A stretch of 64,000 nt of DNA from Actinokineospora globicatena (GCF_024171945.1 NZ_JAMTCR010000003.1:360201-424200), one strand, 5' to 3'. Positions 8,672 through 18,109 are shown, counted from the stretch's first letter. Numbers and translations: made by a program. The notes: generated by a model not told the origin, from the sequence alone.

Positions 8672-9325
8672 TCAGTCCCGGCGGATGGAGATGACGTGGG
8701 TGATGACCGCGGCGACGGCGAGGACGGCTAGGCCGATGGGGAGGAGTGCGGCGGCGGTGGGGAGGACGTCGGCGGCTTTGTTGGTGTTGGCCATGCCTTT
8801 GAAGAGGGTGTTGGGGGGCGAGCCTGTTGTCAGCAACGCGGCGGTGACGAGTGCTAGGGCTGTGAGGAGGGCATAGCCCTGGCGGCGGATTACCAGGCGT
8901 GAGCACAAGAGACCGACGGCGAGGCCTAGGGATGCGCACAGTAGGTGGGCCAACGCGCCTGCGGGTAGGTCGGCGGCGGTGATGGGGCGGGGGTTCATCA
9001 ACAGCGGCAGGCCAAGACCGATGATGGTCAGCCCTACCGCGAACAGGGCGCTCACCGCGATCGTCGCCGCTAGCACCTTGACCGGGCCGCGCGCGGCTAC
9101 CACGGTGATCGCGCGGTGGGTCGGGTCCTCCACGCTGATCACGGCCATGGTGAGCCAGGTAGCGCAAACGAGCAGGATGCCGGAGTTGAGTGCGTAGACC
9201 CCCGGCAGCGGGCCAGAGTCGCTGCCGGACGAGATACCGACGCCAGCGCAGAACAGCAGGACCGGGGCCAGGTAGCGCTGACCGTGGATGGTCGTGGCCA
9301 GGGTGTAGCGGATGAGCGCGATCAT
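8672..9325 (-). CDS. ABC transporter permease
   Basis: A 217-residue membrane protein with about six hydrophobic segments (starting near residues 18, 48, 85, 122, 152 and 192) and no soluble domain. Its ATG overlaps the stop of the ATP-binding gene by 4 bases, so the two form one exporter-like unit of the ABC-2 type. The GH92 mannosidase gene is upstream in the same operon. The cargo is unknown. Confidence 0.82.
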   Translation of the reverse strand: MIALIRYTLATTIHGQRYLAPVLLFCAGVGISSGSDSGPLPGVYALNSGILLVCATWLTMAVISVEDPTHRAITVVAARGPVKVLAATIAVSALFAVGLTIIGLGLPLLMNPRPITAADLPAGALAHLLCASLGLAVGLLCSRLVIRRQGYALLTALALVTAALLTTGSPPNTLFKGMANTNKAADVLPTAAALLPIGLAVLAVAAVITHVISIRRD

Positions 9326-10152
9326 GGGGCCGCCTTCTCCGGGGTCACGCTGTCGATCGACCAGCCGTGGCGCAGTGCGATGGTGAGCAGGGCGTCGGAG
9401 TGGTCGCGGTCGACGCGGACGAACAGCTGGCCCTGGTGCGTGACGGCGGTCAGCACGCCGTCAACCTCGTCCCAGCCGGGGTCCTCGGTGTCCTGACCGG
9501 ACTGCGTTAGCGCTACCTCGACGATCGCACGCCCGGGTGCGGTCGCCTCGGCGATCCTGCCGTCGTGGATACGGTGGATCCGGGTCGCGTTCGCCCTGGT
9601 CACCGACTCGCGGTGGTCGGTGAACACCACCGCGCCGCCGGCGGCCGCGACCTCGGCGATGATCGTCGCCAGGACCCCGTGCGCGTCGGCGTCCAGGCCC
9701 GACCACGGCTCGTCGAGCACCAGCAGCCCCGGCGGGACCAGCAACGCCTGCGCCAGCGCCACCTTCTGCGCGTTGCCCTTCGACAGCGTCCGCACCTGCG
9801 CGTCGAACCCGCCCTGCAGGTCCAACCGCTCCAGCAGCTCCTCGGCGCGCTCGGCGGCCGCTATCGAATTCATGCCCCGGATCCGCCCGAGGTGCTCGAG
9901 GTACGCGGCTGCGGACAGGCGCTCGTTGGGCGGGAACCGCTCCGGTACGTACCCGACGACGTCCGGGCGACCGCTCACCGTCCCCGCTGTCGGCCGTGAG
10001 ACCCCGACCATCAACCGCAGCAACGTCGACTTGCCCGAACCGTTGCCGCCAACGATCGCGACCACGGCACCGGGTTCGACAGTCAGGTCTACCTCGCGCA
10101 GCACCCAGTTACCGCCGCCGTAGCGCTTGCTCACTGCCTCCACGCTCAGCAT
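9322..10152 (-). CDS. ABC transporter ATP-binding protein
   Basis: A 276-residue ABC ATPase with Walker A GGNGSGKST (about 35-43), a signature motif LSKGNAQ (about 123-129), Walker B LLVLDEP and switch His in FTDHRE. The signature has K-G-N in place of the usual S-G-G, a form common in small ABC-2 exporters. The ribosome site GAGGTGG precedes the ATG. It lies 9 bases after the GH92 gene and overlaps the permease gene. The C-terminal 70 residues are an extra domain with no recognised function. Confidence 0.88.
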   Translation of the reverse strand: MLSVEAVSKRYGGGNWVLREVDLTVEPGAVVAIVGGNGSGKSTLLRLMVGVSRPTAGTVSGRPDVVGYVPERFPPNERLSAAAYLEHLGRIRGMNSIAAAERAEELLERLDLQGGFDAQVRTLSKGNAQKVALAQALLVPPGLLVLDEPWSGLDADAHGVLATIIAEVAAAGGAVVFTDHRESVTRANATRIHRIHDGRIAEATAPGRAIVEVALTQSGQDTEDPGWDEVDGVLTAVTHQGQLFVRVDRDHSDALLTIALRHGWSIDSVTPEKAAP

Positions 10153-10161
10153 GGGGCCACC

Positions 10162-13100
10162 TCAGCTCGTGCCGGGGTCCTCGTGGTCGGCCAGTAGTTG
10201 GACCTGGGCGAGTCGGGTAGGACCGTCGAACACGAGACGGTAATGCCGGTGGTGTTCGGGTGTTGTTACCTCGAACGGGCGAGTCTGCCGACGCCAGCGG
10301 AAAACCTGGTCGGACTGCCGGTCCAGCTCCCGCCACTCGCGCCCGTCGGACGAGCCGAGCAACGTCCAGGCGACCGGGTCGGGACCGGCCGACGCCGAGG
10401 TCAGCGTGTAGAGCAGGACGCGCCCGGCGACGTCGACGGTGACCGGACCGTCCACGGTGGTCTCGGTGCGGGCCGTGTCGTCGAACAGCGGACCGGGCAG
10501 GCTCGCGGTGAGGTCCCGCAGGGGCGGACCCGACCCCAGCGGCTCGGGAAGCCGGTCAGCGCCCCACAGCGACGGCGTCGGCCCCATGGTGAACTCCAGC
10601 CGGGCGCCCGCCGCGACGACGTCGTGGTCGATCCACGCGTGGTCGTGGGGCTCACCGTTGACCACGAGCTTCTGCACGTAGACGTTGTCGTGGCTGTTGC
10701 CGTGCGCGATGACCTCGAGGTCGCCGCCGTCCAAGTGCACCACGGCGCGGCGGAACAGAGGCGAGCCGATGGCGTAGACGGGCAACCCGACACGCAGCGG
10801 ATAGAGGCCCAACGCGCTGAAGAGGTACCAGGCCGACATCTCGCCGTTGTCCTCATCGCCGCAGTAGCCCTGACCGATCTCGCTGCCCTGATAGAGCCGA
10901 GCGAGCACGTCTCGCACGATCTCCTGCGTGCGCCAAGGACGGCCGAGCTGGGTGTAGAGGTAAGCGATGTGGTGCGCGGGCTGGTTGCTGTGCCCGTACT
11001 GCCCAAGCCGGACGTCGCGCGCCTCGATCATCTCGTGGATGGGGCGACCGTAAGAGCCGGGGAACGCGGCCGTCTCCGGGGTCGCGAAGTACTCGTCGAG
11101 CTTGTCGGCCAACGCAGCGGGACCGCCGTAGAGCGCCGCAAGACCGATCGGATCGTGAGGCACGCCGAACGCGGCCGTCCACCCGTTGGTCTCGGTGTAG
11201 TCGTAACCCCACACGCGCGGGTCGAACTGCTGCGGAGACCACCGCCACGTCTTGTCCCTGCCCTGGAAGAACCCGACAGCGGGGTCGAAGTGGTGCACGT
11301 AGTGGCGAGCACGGTCGAGGAAGTACGCGTGGTTGGCGGTGTCACCGAGCGCGGCGGCCATGGTCGCGATCCCGGCGTCGTTGACGCAACCCTCCAACGC
11401 CCACGACATGCCCTCGTTGACCGTCGTCGGCGTGTAGTGCAAGAAGATCGACCGGTCGATCCCCTTGCGGCCGACGCTCTCGTCCGGCGGCACTACCGTC
11501 GCGTTCCGGATCGCCGCGTCGTAGGCGTCGCGCACATCGAACCCGGACACACCTTTGCCGTGGGCGTCAGCGAACGCGACGTCGGAACTCGTGCCGGTCA
11601 TGAGGTTCGCGTAGCCGGGGGAGGACCACCGCGACACCCAGCCGCCGTCGCGGTACTGCTGCACGAACCCGTCGACCAAGGCGCCGCAGCGGACCGGGTC
11701 CAGCAACGCGTAGGCGGGCCAACACGTGCGGTAGGTGTCCCAGAACCCGTTGTTGACGTAGATCTGCCCGTCCTTGACCGCAGGCGGGCTTACCGGGCTC
11801 GCATAGCGCGTTCCGGCGTCGGTGTGCTCGAACCCCGAGTTCGGGTAGAGGAACAACCGGTACAGGCATGAGTAGAGCGTGGTCAGCTGGTCGTCAGTGG
11901 CGCCCTCGACCTCTACACGGTCGGTGATCGCGGCCCACTGGGACTTGGCGTCCTCGCGCACCGCGTCGAAGTCACGCTCGTCCAGGTTGCGCGCTGCCTG
12001 CTCCGGGCTGATCAGCGAGGTCGCGACCCTCAGCGTCACCTGGGTCGTGCCCTCGGGGAACCGCACCAGCATCGTGCGATCACGCGCTAGACCCCGCCAC
12101 CGGTGATCGGCGCGCGCGATCGGTGTGTCCACCTTCCCGTGGACGTACATGCGGCCCGCGCCCACCGACAGTCCACTACGGACATCGGTGTACCCGGTGA
12201 TCGTGTCGCCGTTGACGCTGACCTTCCCGCCCAGACCGACGTTGTCCAGCACTAGATGCGCCGGACCCGGGGGATAGGTGAACCGCAGCACGGCAGCGTG
12301 ATCAGATGGCGCTACCTCGGCGCGCACGCCGTTATCGAACTCGACCAGGTAGTGATACGGGTGAGCGTGCTCGTTGGCGTGGTCGAAGGTGAGCGCGCGC
12401 GCCTGCCCACCGACCTTCGTGCCGGTCGTGGGCATGAAGTGGAACGTGTGCCGATCACCCATCCACGGGCTGGGCATGTGGCTCAACCCGATCGCCTGCA
12501 CCGCGGGCCGGTTCTCTGCCGCGTTGCCCCGGTGGTATTCGTAGGACCAGTTCGTCACCGCCGCGTTGGTGACCGGGATCCAGAAGTTGAACCCGTGCGG
12601 CACCGCTGTCGCCGGGATCGTGTTGCCCCGGGAGAACGACCCCGTCGAGTGTGTGCCCCTCGTCGTGACGATCCGCTCGACCGGAGCCGTCGGCCGAGCC
12701 GCGACCGGACCGATAGCCAGGTCGTCGACCCACCCCGCGAACGACGCCGGTCCGTCGGGGATGTCGACGGCCAACAACACGCGCGCGATTGTCTTGCCGT
12801 CAGCGACAGAGAGCCGCACGGCGCGGTGGTTCCACTGGTCGGGGAACAGCGCCTTCGACTCACCCTGCGCGCGGGCCGTGAGTGCGTAGCCGAGCTGGTC
12901 TACCGCCCCTAGGTCCGATAGCCGGGTCCCGTCGCTGAACACGAGATCGAGCGCGACGTGCGTGGACAGGTAGCGCTCATCGAACTCGGGAAACACTACG
13001 TACGACAACACGCAGTCAGCGGTAACCGGCTGATCTGACCAGAACAACCGGTTCGCGGCCGCCCCCGATCCCTCGCCCTCGTAGCGCAGCGCGCGCAGGC

Positions 13101-13260
13101 CGGTGAAACCGACGCCCGGCTTCGCGGCGGGCGCCTTCGCCGGGCCGGGACCGAGCCGGGTGCGCAGGGCGATCGCGGGGGAGCGGGCACCCAGTTCCGG
13201 GGTGTCGGTCCAGGTCGGAACCGGATCGGCCGCCTCGAAGGACGTGCGGAACCCTGGCAT
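10162..13260 (-). CDS. GH92 family glycosidase (alpha-mannosidase type)
   Basis: A 1032-residue protein. The N-terminal third is a beta-sandwich with HSTGSFSRGNTIPATAVPHG (about 203-222), the GH92 metal and substrate platform. The catalytic (alpha/alpha)6 domain carries the conserved CGDEDNGEMSAWYLFSALG (near residues 797-815). About 90 C-terminal residues look like an extra carbohydrate-binding sandwich. GH92 enzymes are calcium-dependent exo-alpha-mannosidases. No signal peptide is present, so it should be cytoplasmic, unlike many relatives. The ATG at 13260 is chosen because TAGCGT lies 7 bases before it; a GTG at 13269 overlaps that box. It heads an operon with an ABC exporter. Confidence 0.9.
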   Translation of the reverse strand: MPGFRTSFEAADPVPTWTDTPELGARSPAIALRTRLGPGPAKAPAAKPGVGFTGLRALRYEGEGSGAAANRLFWSDQPVTADCVLSYVVFPEFDERYLSTHVALDLVFSDGTRLSDLGAVDQLGYALTARAQGESKALFPDQWNHRAVRLSVADGKTIARVLLAVDIPDGPASFAGWVDDLAIGPVAARPTAPVERIVTTRGTHSTGSFSRGNTIPATAVPHGFNFWIPVTNAAVTNWSYEYHRGNAAENRPAVQAIGLSHMPSPWMGDRHTFHFMPTTGTKVGGQARALTFDHANEHAHPYHYLVEFDNGVRAEVAPSDHAAVLRFTYPPGPAHLVLDNVGLGGKVSVNGDTITGYTDVRSGLSVGAGRMYVHGKVDTPIARADHRWRGLARDRTMLVRFPEGTTQVTLRVATSLISPEQAARNLDERDFDAVREDAKSQWAAITDRVEVEGATDDQLTTLYSCLYRLFLYPNSGFEHTDAGTRYASPVSPPAVKDGQIYVNNGFWDTYRTCWPAYALLDPVRCGALVDGFVQQYRDGGWVSRWSSPGYANLMTGTSSDVAFADAHGKGVSGFDVRDAYDAAIRNATVVPPDESVGRKGIDRSIFLHYTPTTVNEGMSWALEGCVNDAGIATMAAALGDTANHAYFLDRARHYVHHFDPAVGFFQGRDKTWRWSPQQFDPRVWGYDYTETNGWTAAFGVPHDPIGLAALYGGPAALADKLDEYFATPETAAFPGSYGRPIHEMIEARDVRLGQYGHSNQPAHHIAYLYTQLGRPWRTQEIVRDVLARLYQGSEIGQGYCGDEDNGEMSAWYLFSALGLYPLRVGLPVYAIGSPLFRRAVVHLDGGDLEVIAHGNSHDNVYVQKLVVNGEPHDHAWIDHDVVAAGARLEFTMGPTPSLWGADRLPEPLGSGPPLRDLTASLPGPLFDDTARTETTVDGPVTVDVAGRVLLYTLTSASAGPDPVAWTLLGSSDGREWRELDRQSDQVFRWRRQTRPFEVTTPEHHRHYRLVFDGPTRLAQVQLLADHEDPGTS

Positions 13261-13267
13261 GCGGATC

Positions 13268-13273
13268 ACGCTA
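13268..13273 (-). promoter_or_regulatory. Minus-10 box TAGCGT, leaderless promoter of the GH92 operon
   Basis: TAGCGT on the minus strand lies 7 bases before the ATG at 13260, defining both promoter and start of the mannosidase-ABC operon. Confidence 0.5.
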
Positions 13274-13397
13274 CGCCCGGGCGGCGGCGCCGAAGTGATC
13301 TTCTGCCCGGATGGCCGATCGTGACGGAGGTCATTTCCCCCGATCCGCCGCCGACCGCGCCAGTAGGGTCGGCCACCAGGGCGGGGAGGAGGGGCTG

Positions 13398-13907
13398 GTG
13401 CCGCCGGGAACCGGGGAACTGTTCATCGCTGAGGTAGACCGCGACGCCTGGCGCCGCCCGCTCGTGCCATGGGTCGTCGGTGGCGCTGTCGTCACCCTGA
13501 CCGGGCTGGCGCTGCTGCTCGTGGGCTGGTTCGGGATCGTGGTCGCGCTGGCGGGTGCCTGCGTGGTCGCGGCCAAGGTCGGCGGCTACGTGGCCCGGCG
13601 CAAGCGGCGCTCGAGCCCGCTGATGATCGACCTGGACGGCGTGACGCTGCCGACCGCCCAAGGGCCCGCGCTGCTGCCGTGGGACACCCTGCGCGCCGTG
13701 GTCGTCGACGGCCCCACCCTGCGGTTCCGCGTCCGCCCCAGCGTCACCCCCGCGACCCCGGGCGTCACCGGCCTGCACCGCCGCGACGCCTGGCCGGTCG
13801 CCTCCGGCCCGGGCCTCCCGCTCGACACCCGCCTGTTCACCCGCGACCGCGACGAGATCATCACCGCACTGCGCGACTACTCCCACGGCTCACTGCGCAT
13901 CTCCTAG
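13398..13907 (+). CDS. Small membrane protein with cytoplasmic C-terminal domain
   Basis: A 169-residue protein starting at GTG 13398, placed after a strong GGGGAGGAGGGG ribosome site; the frame is open further upstream but without a start signal. Two hydrophobic segments (about 24-42 and 44-62) are followed by basic RRKRR and then a soluble PH-like strand-rich domain (PLMIDLDGVTLPTAQG onward). No specific family was recognised; the layout resembles actinobacterial membrane-anchored PH-domain proteins. Confidence 0.72.
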   Translation: MPPGTGELFIAEVDRDAWRRPLVPWVVGGAVVTLTGLALLLVGWFGIVVALAGACVVAAKVGGYVARRKRRSSPLMIDLDGVTLPTAQGPALLPWDTLRAVVVDGPTLRFRVRPSVTPATPGVTGLHRRDAWPVASGPGLPLDTRLFTRDRDEIITALRDYSHGSLRIS

Positions 13908-14240
13908 GCGGCACCGCAGCCGTACCGCTCGCGCTCCGACGCCGGGTGGATGCACTCAATGGCCTCGTGCGTCCATCGAGGGGCACCGAACGGGGTACCT
14001 CCGTCGGAGATCGCACCACAGCGTGAACCGTCAGGCTCTGCCTCGAGCTCCGAAATCGTCCGCGCCGGTGTCCGGTGGCGACCTGGGTATCGACACCCTC
14101 CGTCGCCGGGACGAGCGGAAAGACGGTTACAGAGAGTCGATGGAGATGTCACTCAGATGGCGTGCACGTGAATCTGCACGGGCGGTCTAGGGTTGGCAGT
14201 CGGGTGTCACTCGATCGTGCACTGGCGAGGTGGTTGGGCC
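13908..14240. other. Intergenic stretch with no confident gene
   Basis: A minus-strand frame of 82 codons (14152-13904) ends in a Cys-containing stretch but lacks a ribosome site and recognised family. A TAGGGT box at 14188-14193 probably belongs to the following plus-strand gene. Nothing else is visible. Confidence 0.5.
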
Positions 14241-14930
14241 GTGATCTCTGGGGTCGGTGGGCGGGTTCGGTCGCCGTTGGTGGACCTGGTGCGGTTGACC
14301 CGGGTGGTGCGGTGGGGGTCGGGCGCCGAGGCGGTCGAGGTGATCGCCACGGAGGCGGACACGCCGTTCCTGAGCGGGGTGGGCGGTCGGGACGGGTTGG
14401 CGATCAACCCGTTGTCGCCGGTGCTGACGCGGGCGGTGGGGCAGTCGCGGCCACCGGGGGAGTTAGCCGGGGTGCTGCGTGCCGTGACGGCCAGGATCGC
14501 GTTGGTGAGCCTGGCGGTCGGCGAGGGTGACGAGCACCCGTTGCACGCGGCACTCGATGACACCGCCACCCGGGACATCCTCGTCGTCACCGCGGGCGAC
14601 ACCGCCGTCGCCGACCACCCCTGGTCCATCCCCGTCCTGTCCTGCACCCCCTCCGGCCGCCCCAGCTGGTTCGTCGACCCCGACCCGGACGCGCGCGGGC
14701 TCCTCGCGCCAGGCGAAGAGGTCCCCGGCCCGCAAGGCCCCACGACGGGCAACGGAGTCGCCGCGGCCGTCGTCGCCGCGACCGCCGCGTTGCTCTGGAC
14801 GATGTTCCCCGCCGCGACCGCGTCCCAGGTCCGGTCAGCGCTCCTCATCGGTGCCAGCCACCGCCCCAGCGGCCCGCCGCTGCTCGACGCCGAACGCGCC
14901 TACGAGCAGCTGGCCCACTACGCGACCTGA
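14241..14930 (+). CDS. Degenerate subtilisin-like (S8) protein, probably inactive
   Basis: A 229-residue protein (GTG start at 14241; upstream in-frame starts at 14217 and 14193 are possible). The C-terminal half follows the subtilase core: LVSLAVGEGDEHPLHAALD, ILVVTAGDT (normally VVAAAGN), LLAPGEEV, then TGNGVAAAVVAATAALLW, the position of the catalytic GTSMAAP motif. The Ser is replaced (GNGVA), and no Asp or His active-site segments are seen. It is therefore a pseudo-protease or a domain kept for binding. Mycosin-like or cyanobactin-type subtilases are distant alternatives. Confidence 0.6.
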   Translation: MISGVGGRVRSPLVDLVRLTRVVRWGSGAEAVEVIATEADTPFLSGVGGRDGLAINPLSPVLTRAVGQSRPPGELAGVLRAVTARIALVSLAVGEGDEHPLHAALDDTATRDILVVTAGDTAVADHPWSIPVLSCTPSGRPSWFVDPDPDARGLLAPGEEVPGPQGPTTGNGVAAAVVAATAALLWTMFPAATASQVRSALLIGASHRPSGPPLLDAERAYEQLAHYAT

Positions 14931-14967
14931 GCGTCAGCCGGACATGACAGCGTCAGCCGGACATGAC
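14931..14967. repeat. Tandem 18-bp direct repeat between convergent genes
   Basis: GCGTCAGCCGGACATGAC occurs at 14931-14948 and again at 14950-14967. The second copy encodes the last residues and stop of the M20 peptidase gene; the first is the extra copy just after the subtilase-like gene's stop. It looks like a small local duplication. Confidence 0.7.
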
Positions 14968-16254
14968 CCGGTCCAGCACCTCCACGCCGAACCGCAGCCC
15001 CTCCACCGGCACCCGCTCGTCCACCCCGTGCGCCATCGCCCGGTAGTCGAAACCCTCCGGCAGCAGCAGCGGCGCGAACCCGAAGCACTCGATGCCCAGC
15101 TTGCTGAACGCCTTGGCGTCGGTGCCGCCGCCCATGCAGTACGGGACGACCACGCCGTCGGGGTCTTGGGCGCGGATCGCCGCCGCCATCGTGTCGAACC
15201 ACGGGGAGTCGACCCTGGACTCCACCGGCGGCTGGTTGGCGATGAACTCCCGCCGGATACCCGGACCGAGCAGGTTGTCGATATCGGACAACATCCACTC
15301 CTCCGTGCCCGGCAGCACTCGGGTGTCCACCTGGGCCTGTGCCACCCCGGGTACTACGTTGACCTTGTAGCCCGCCGACAACACCGTCGGACGCGTGCTG
15401 TTGCGGACGGTGTTCTCCACCAGCTTCACCGCCGGACCGAACCGGGCGATCGTCCCGTCCACATCGTCCCAATCGACCGGCACGTCCAACGCCGCCGCGG
15501 TCCGCTCGATGAACGCGCGCACAGCGGGCGTCAGCACTACCGGCCACTGGTGGGCCGAGAGCCGGTGCAGCGAGTCCACGAGCTTCACGACCGCGTTGTC
15601 GTCGTTGCGGCGAGAGCCGTGCCCAGCCCTACCTGTCGCCGTCAGCAGCAAGTGCGCCGTGCCGCGCTCAGCCGTACCGACGGGGTAGAGCCGTACGAGC
15701 GACCCGTCCTCGCGTCGCACCGGCACGGTGTACCCACCGGACTCGCCGATCGCGGCGACACATCCCTCGAAGAGCTCCCGGTGTTCCTTGACCAGCCAGT
15801 GAGCCCCGTAGTAGCCGGTGTCCTCTTCGTCCGCGACGAACGCGACCACGATGTCGCGCTGCGGAACCCGCCCCTCCTCCGACCACCTACCGAGCACCGT
15901 CAGCACTGACGCGCACATGTCCTTCATGTCCACCGCGCCCCGGCCCCAGACGAAACCGTCGCGAATCTCACCCGAGAACGGGTCGACCGACCACTCGTCG
16001 GGATCGGCGGGCACGACGTCCAGGTGCATCTGCACCAGCAGCGCGGGCAGGTCCGGGCGCGCCCCCGCCACCCGCGCCACCACGTTGGACCGCCGCGCCG
16101 CGCGCTCGAGCAGCACCGGTTTCTGACCCGCGTCGGTCAGCAGGTCCGCGACCACCTCCGCCGCGTCGCGCTCACCCCGCCCCTGCCCGTGACCGCGGTT
16201 GGTGGTGTCGAAGCGGATCAACCGCGCGCACAGGTCCTCGACCGGCTCGGTCAT
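14953..16254 (-). CDS. M20 family metallopeptidase
   Basis: A 433-residue two-zinc amidohydrolase of the M20 (ArgE/DapE/ACY1) family. Metal and catalytic residues are visible: MHLDVVP (His and Asp), GRGAVDMKD (bridging Asp), ADEEDTG (Glu pair) and the C-terminal GGGTDAKAFSKLGI segment. The start ATG at 16254 follows a GAGGAGG site; the frame is open to 16431 without a start signal. It probably cleaves N-acyl amino acids or dipeptides. It is convergent with the subtilase-like gene and divergent from mptB. Confidence 0.88.
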   Translation of the reverse strand: MTEPVEDLCARLIRFDTTNRGHGQGRGERDAAEVVADLLTDAGQKPVLLERAARRSNVVARVAGARPDLPALLVQMHLDVVPADPDEWSVDPFSGEIRDGFVWGRGAVDMKDMCASVLTVLGRWSEEGRVPQRDIVVAFVADEEDTGYYGAHWLVKEHRELFEGCVAAIGESGGYTVPVRREDGSLVRLYPVGTAERGTAHLLLTATGRAGHGSRRNDDNAVVKLVDSLHRLSAHQWPVVLTPAVRAFIERTAAALDVPVDWDDVDGTIARFGPAVKLVENTVRNSTRPTVLSAGYKVNVVPGVAQAQVDTRVLPGTEEWMLSDIDNLLGPGIRREFIANQPPVESRVDSPWFDTMAAAIRAQDPDGVVVPYCMGGGTDAKAFSKLGIECFGFAPLLLPEGFDYRAMAHGVDERVPVEGLRFGVEVLDRVMSG

Positions 16255-16456
16255 GGGGCGGGGCCTCCTCGTGGGGTCGGTGGCGCTAGGGCCGTTCGGC
16301 TCCACCCTGGCCACATCCGCCCGGGGTGCGCAACGTGAACAACCGCGCAGGTGGGCCGAACGGCGGCAGGCCAACGGAGCAACGAGGTGTGACCATCCGC
16401 ACGCGACAGGTGCGCCCGGAACGGCCATCACGCGGATGCGGTCGCGCGCGCCTGTG

Positions 16457-16462
16457 TAATCT
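16457..16462 (+). promoter_or_regulatory. Minus-10 box TAATCT before mptB
   Basis: TAATCT ends 9 bases before the ATG at 16472, giving an almost leaderless transcript. Confidence 0.45.
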
Positions 16463-16471
16463 CATCTCCCG

Positions 16472-18073
16472 ATGGCCACCAGCACAGAACCGTCCCCACA
16501 CGTGGATCACCCCTTGGGCGCTGACGAAGCGGACACCGCGAACACCCTGCCCGACCAGGCGGAGACCGTCGCCGACGGTCGCGACGACCAGGTCGACCGG
16601 CGGCCCAACCCGCTGCCCGTGCGCACGATCGCACTGGGCACCGCGGGCAGCCTGCTGATCCTGCTCAGCGCCTTCGGCGCCGCGGGCGTCCTGGTCAGCG
16701 ACCCGGTCCTCGGCCACGGCCCGCTGTCGTGGATCCGCTACGGCCACGGCCAGATGCTGGCCACCGCCACCCTCTACCTCGGCTTCGGCCTGGTCGTGTG
16801 GGCGTGGGTCCGGCTGGGCAGGCACGTGCTCGCCGGGCGGGTCGGGTCGCGACCGGTGCTCATCGGCGCCGCCTGCTGGATGGCCCCGCTGCTGTTCTCG
16901 CCGCCGGTGTTCACCCGCGACGTGTTCTCCTACCTGGCGCAGGGCACCCTGCCGCTCTACGGGCAGGACCCGTACGCGGTCGGGCCCATCGTGCTCGGCC
17001 TGCAGGAGGTCGTGCAGAACGTCCACCCGTTCTGGCAGACCACCGCGGCCCCGTACGGCCCGCTGTTCATCATGCTCGCCAAGGGCGTGGCCTGGGTGTC
17101 GGGCACGAACATGATCCTCGGCGTCGTCCTCATGCGCCTGGTTCTGCTCGGCGGCCTCGCGCTGCTGCTGTGGTCGCTGCCCGGCCTGGTCCGCCACCTC
17201 GGCGGGCACCTGCCCACCACGCTGTGGCTGGCCGTGGCCGGTCCGATGACCGTGGTGCACCTGGTCGGCGGACCGCACAACGACCTGCTGATGGTCGGCT
17301 TCCTCGCCGCGGGCACGCTGTGCGTCCTCGACCGCAAGCACGTGCTCGGCATCGCCCTGGTCACCCTCGGCGCCGCCGTCAAGGCGACCGCCGCGCTGGC
17401 CTTGCCGTTCCTGGTGTGGGTGTGGGCCGGGCACCTGAAGTCGACGTTCTGGAAGAACTTCACCCGCGCCGTGGCTGCCGCCGTCGCCACCACCGCCGTG
17501 GTGTTCACCGCGACGACGCTGCTGGCCGGGGTGAACCTGGGCTGGTTCAACGCGCTGCAGGCCCCCACGATGATCGTCAACTGGCTGTCGATCCCGACCG
17601 CCGTCGGCGAGGCCGTGCACACCGTGGTCGACCTGTTCTTCGACGTCAACAAGAGCTGGTTCGTCAACACCACCCGGGTCATCGGTGGCCTGCTGTTCTT
17701 CGCCATCGCCATCCGCCAGTGGTGGCTCTCCCGCCACGGTGGCGCTGACGCGGTCCGCCGGATGTCGTTCGTGCTCTTCGCGGTCGCCATCCTCTCGCCC
17801 GCGACCCTGCCGTGGTACCTCACCTGGGGCTTCGTCATCGCCGCCGCCCTGCCGTGGCAGCGCAGGCAGCTCGCGATCCTGGTCGGCGCCGCGGTGTTCC
17901 TGGTGCTGACGTACTCGCCCGCCGGTGAGGACCTGCTCTACAACTGGCCGTTCATCGCCTGCGCCATCGCGGTGTCGATCCTGGCAGGCATCTCCCTGGT
18001 CCGCCACGACCCGCTGCGGCTGTTCAACGACCGCCACGAGCTGGTCACCGTGGACGCCCCCACGAAGGTCTGA
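16472..18073 (+). CDS. mptB: Alpha-(1->6)-mannosyltransferase, MptB type
   Basis: A 533-residue polytopic protein. A hydrophilic acidic N-terminus (about 50 residues) is followed by about thirteen hydrophobic segments. The first extracytoplasmic loop contains FTRDVFSYLAQG (about 150-161), with the Asp of the GT-C superfamily active site, and HPFWQTTAAPYGPLF follows. MptB proteins use polyprenyl-phosphomannose to extend the alpha-1,6-mannan core of lipomannan in mycolata; relatives in other actinobacteria are annotated the same way with less certainty. It is followed by a hairpin terminator. Confidence 0.88.
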   Translation: MATSTEPSPHVDHPLGADEADTANTLPDQAETVADGRDDQVDRRPNPLPVRTIALGTAGSLLILLSAFGAAGVLVSDPVLGHGPLSWIRYGHGQMLATATLYLGFGLVVWAWVRLGRHVLAGRVGSRPVLIGAACWMAPLLFSPPVFTRDVFSYLAQGTLPLYGQDPYAVGPIVLGLQEVVQNVHPFWQTTAAPYGPLFIMLAKGVAWVSGTNMILGVVLMRLVLLGGLALLLWSLPGLVRHLGGHLPTTLWLAVAGPMTVVHLVGGPHNDLLMVGFLAAGTLCVLDRKHVLGIALVTLGAAVKATAALALPFLVWVWAGHLKSTFWKNFTRAVAAAVATTAVVFTATTLLAGVNLGWFNALQAPTMIVNWLSIPTAVGEAVHTVVDLFFDVNKSWFVNTTRVIGGLLFFAIAIRQWWLSRHGGADAVRRMSFVLFAVAILSPATLPWYLTWGFVIAAALPWQRRQLAILVGAAVFLVLTYSPAGEDLLYNWPFIACAIAVSILAGISLVRHDPLRLFNDRHELVTVDAPTKV

Positions 18074-18083
18074 AACCCGGTTG

Positions 18084-18109
18084 CCCTGGCCGCGCCACGC
18101 CGGCCAGGG
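18084..18109 (+). terminator. Hairpin terminator after mptB
   Basis: CCCTGGCC (18084-18091) pairs with GGCCAGGG (18102-18109) around a 10-base loop, 11 bases after the mptB stop. Confidence 0.65.

Noticed and set aside
10198..11871. A 557-codon plus-strand open frame opposite the GH92 gene
   Set aside because: Composition is that of antisense reading; the GH92 motifs on the other strand are decisive.
13904..14152. An 82-codon minus-strand frame as a small Cys-containing protein
   Set aside because: No ribosome site, promoter box or family; its composition is not clearly better than antisense background.
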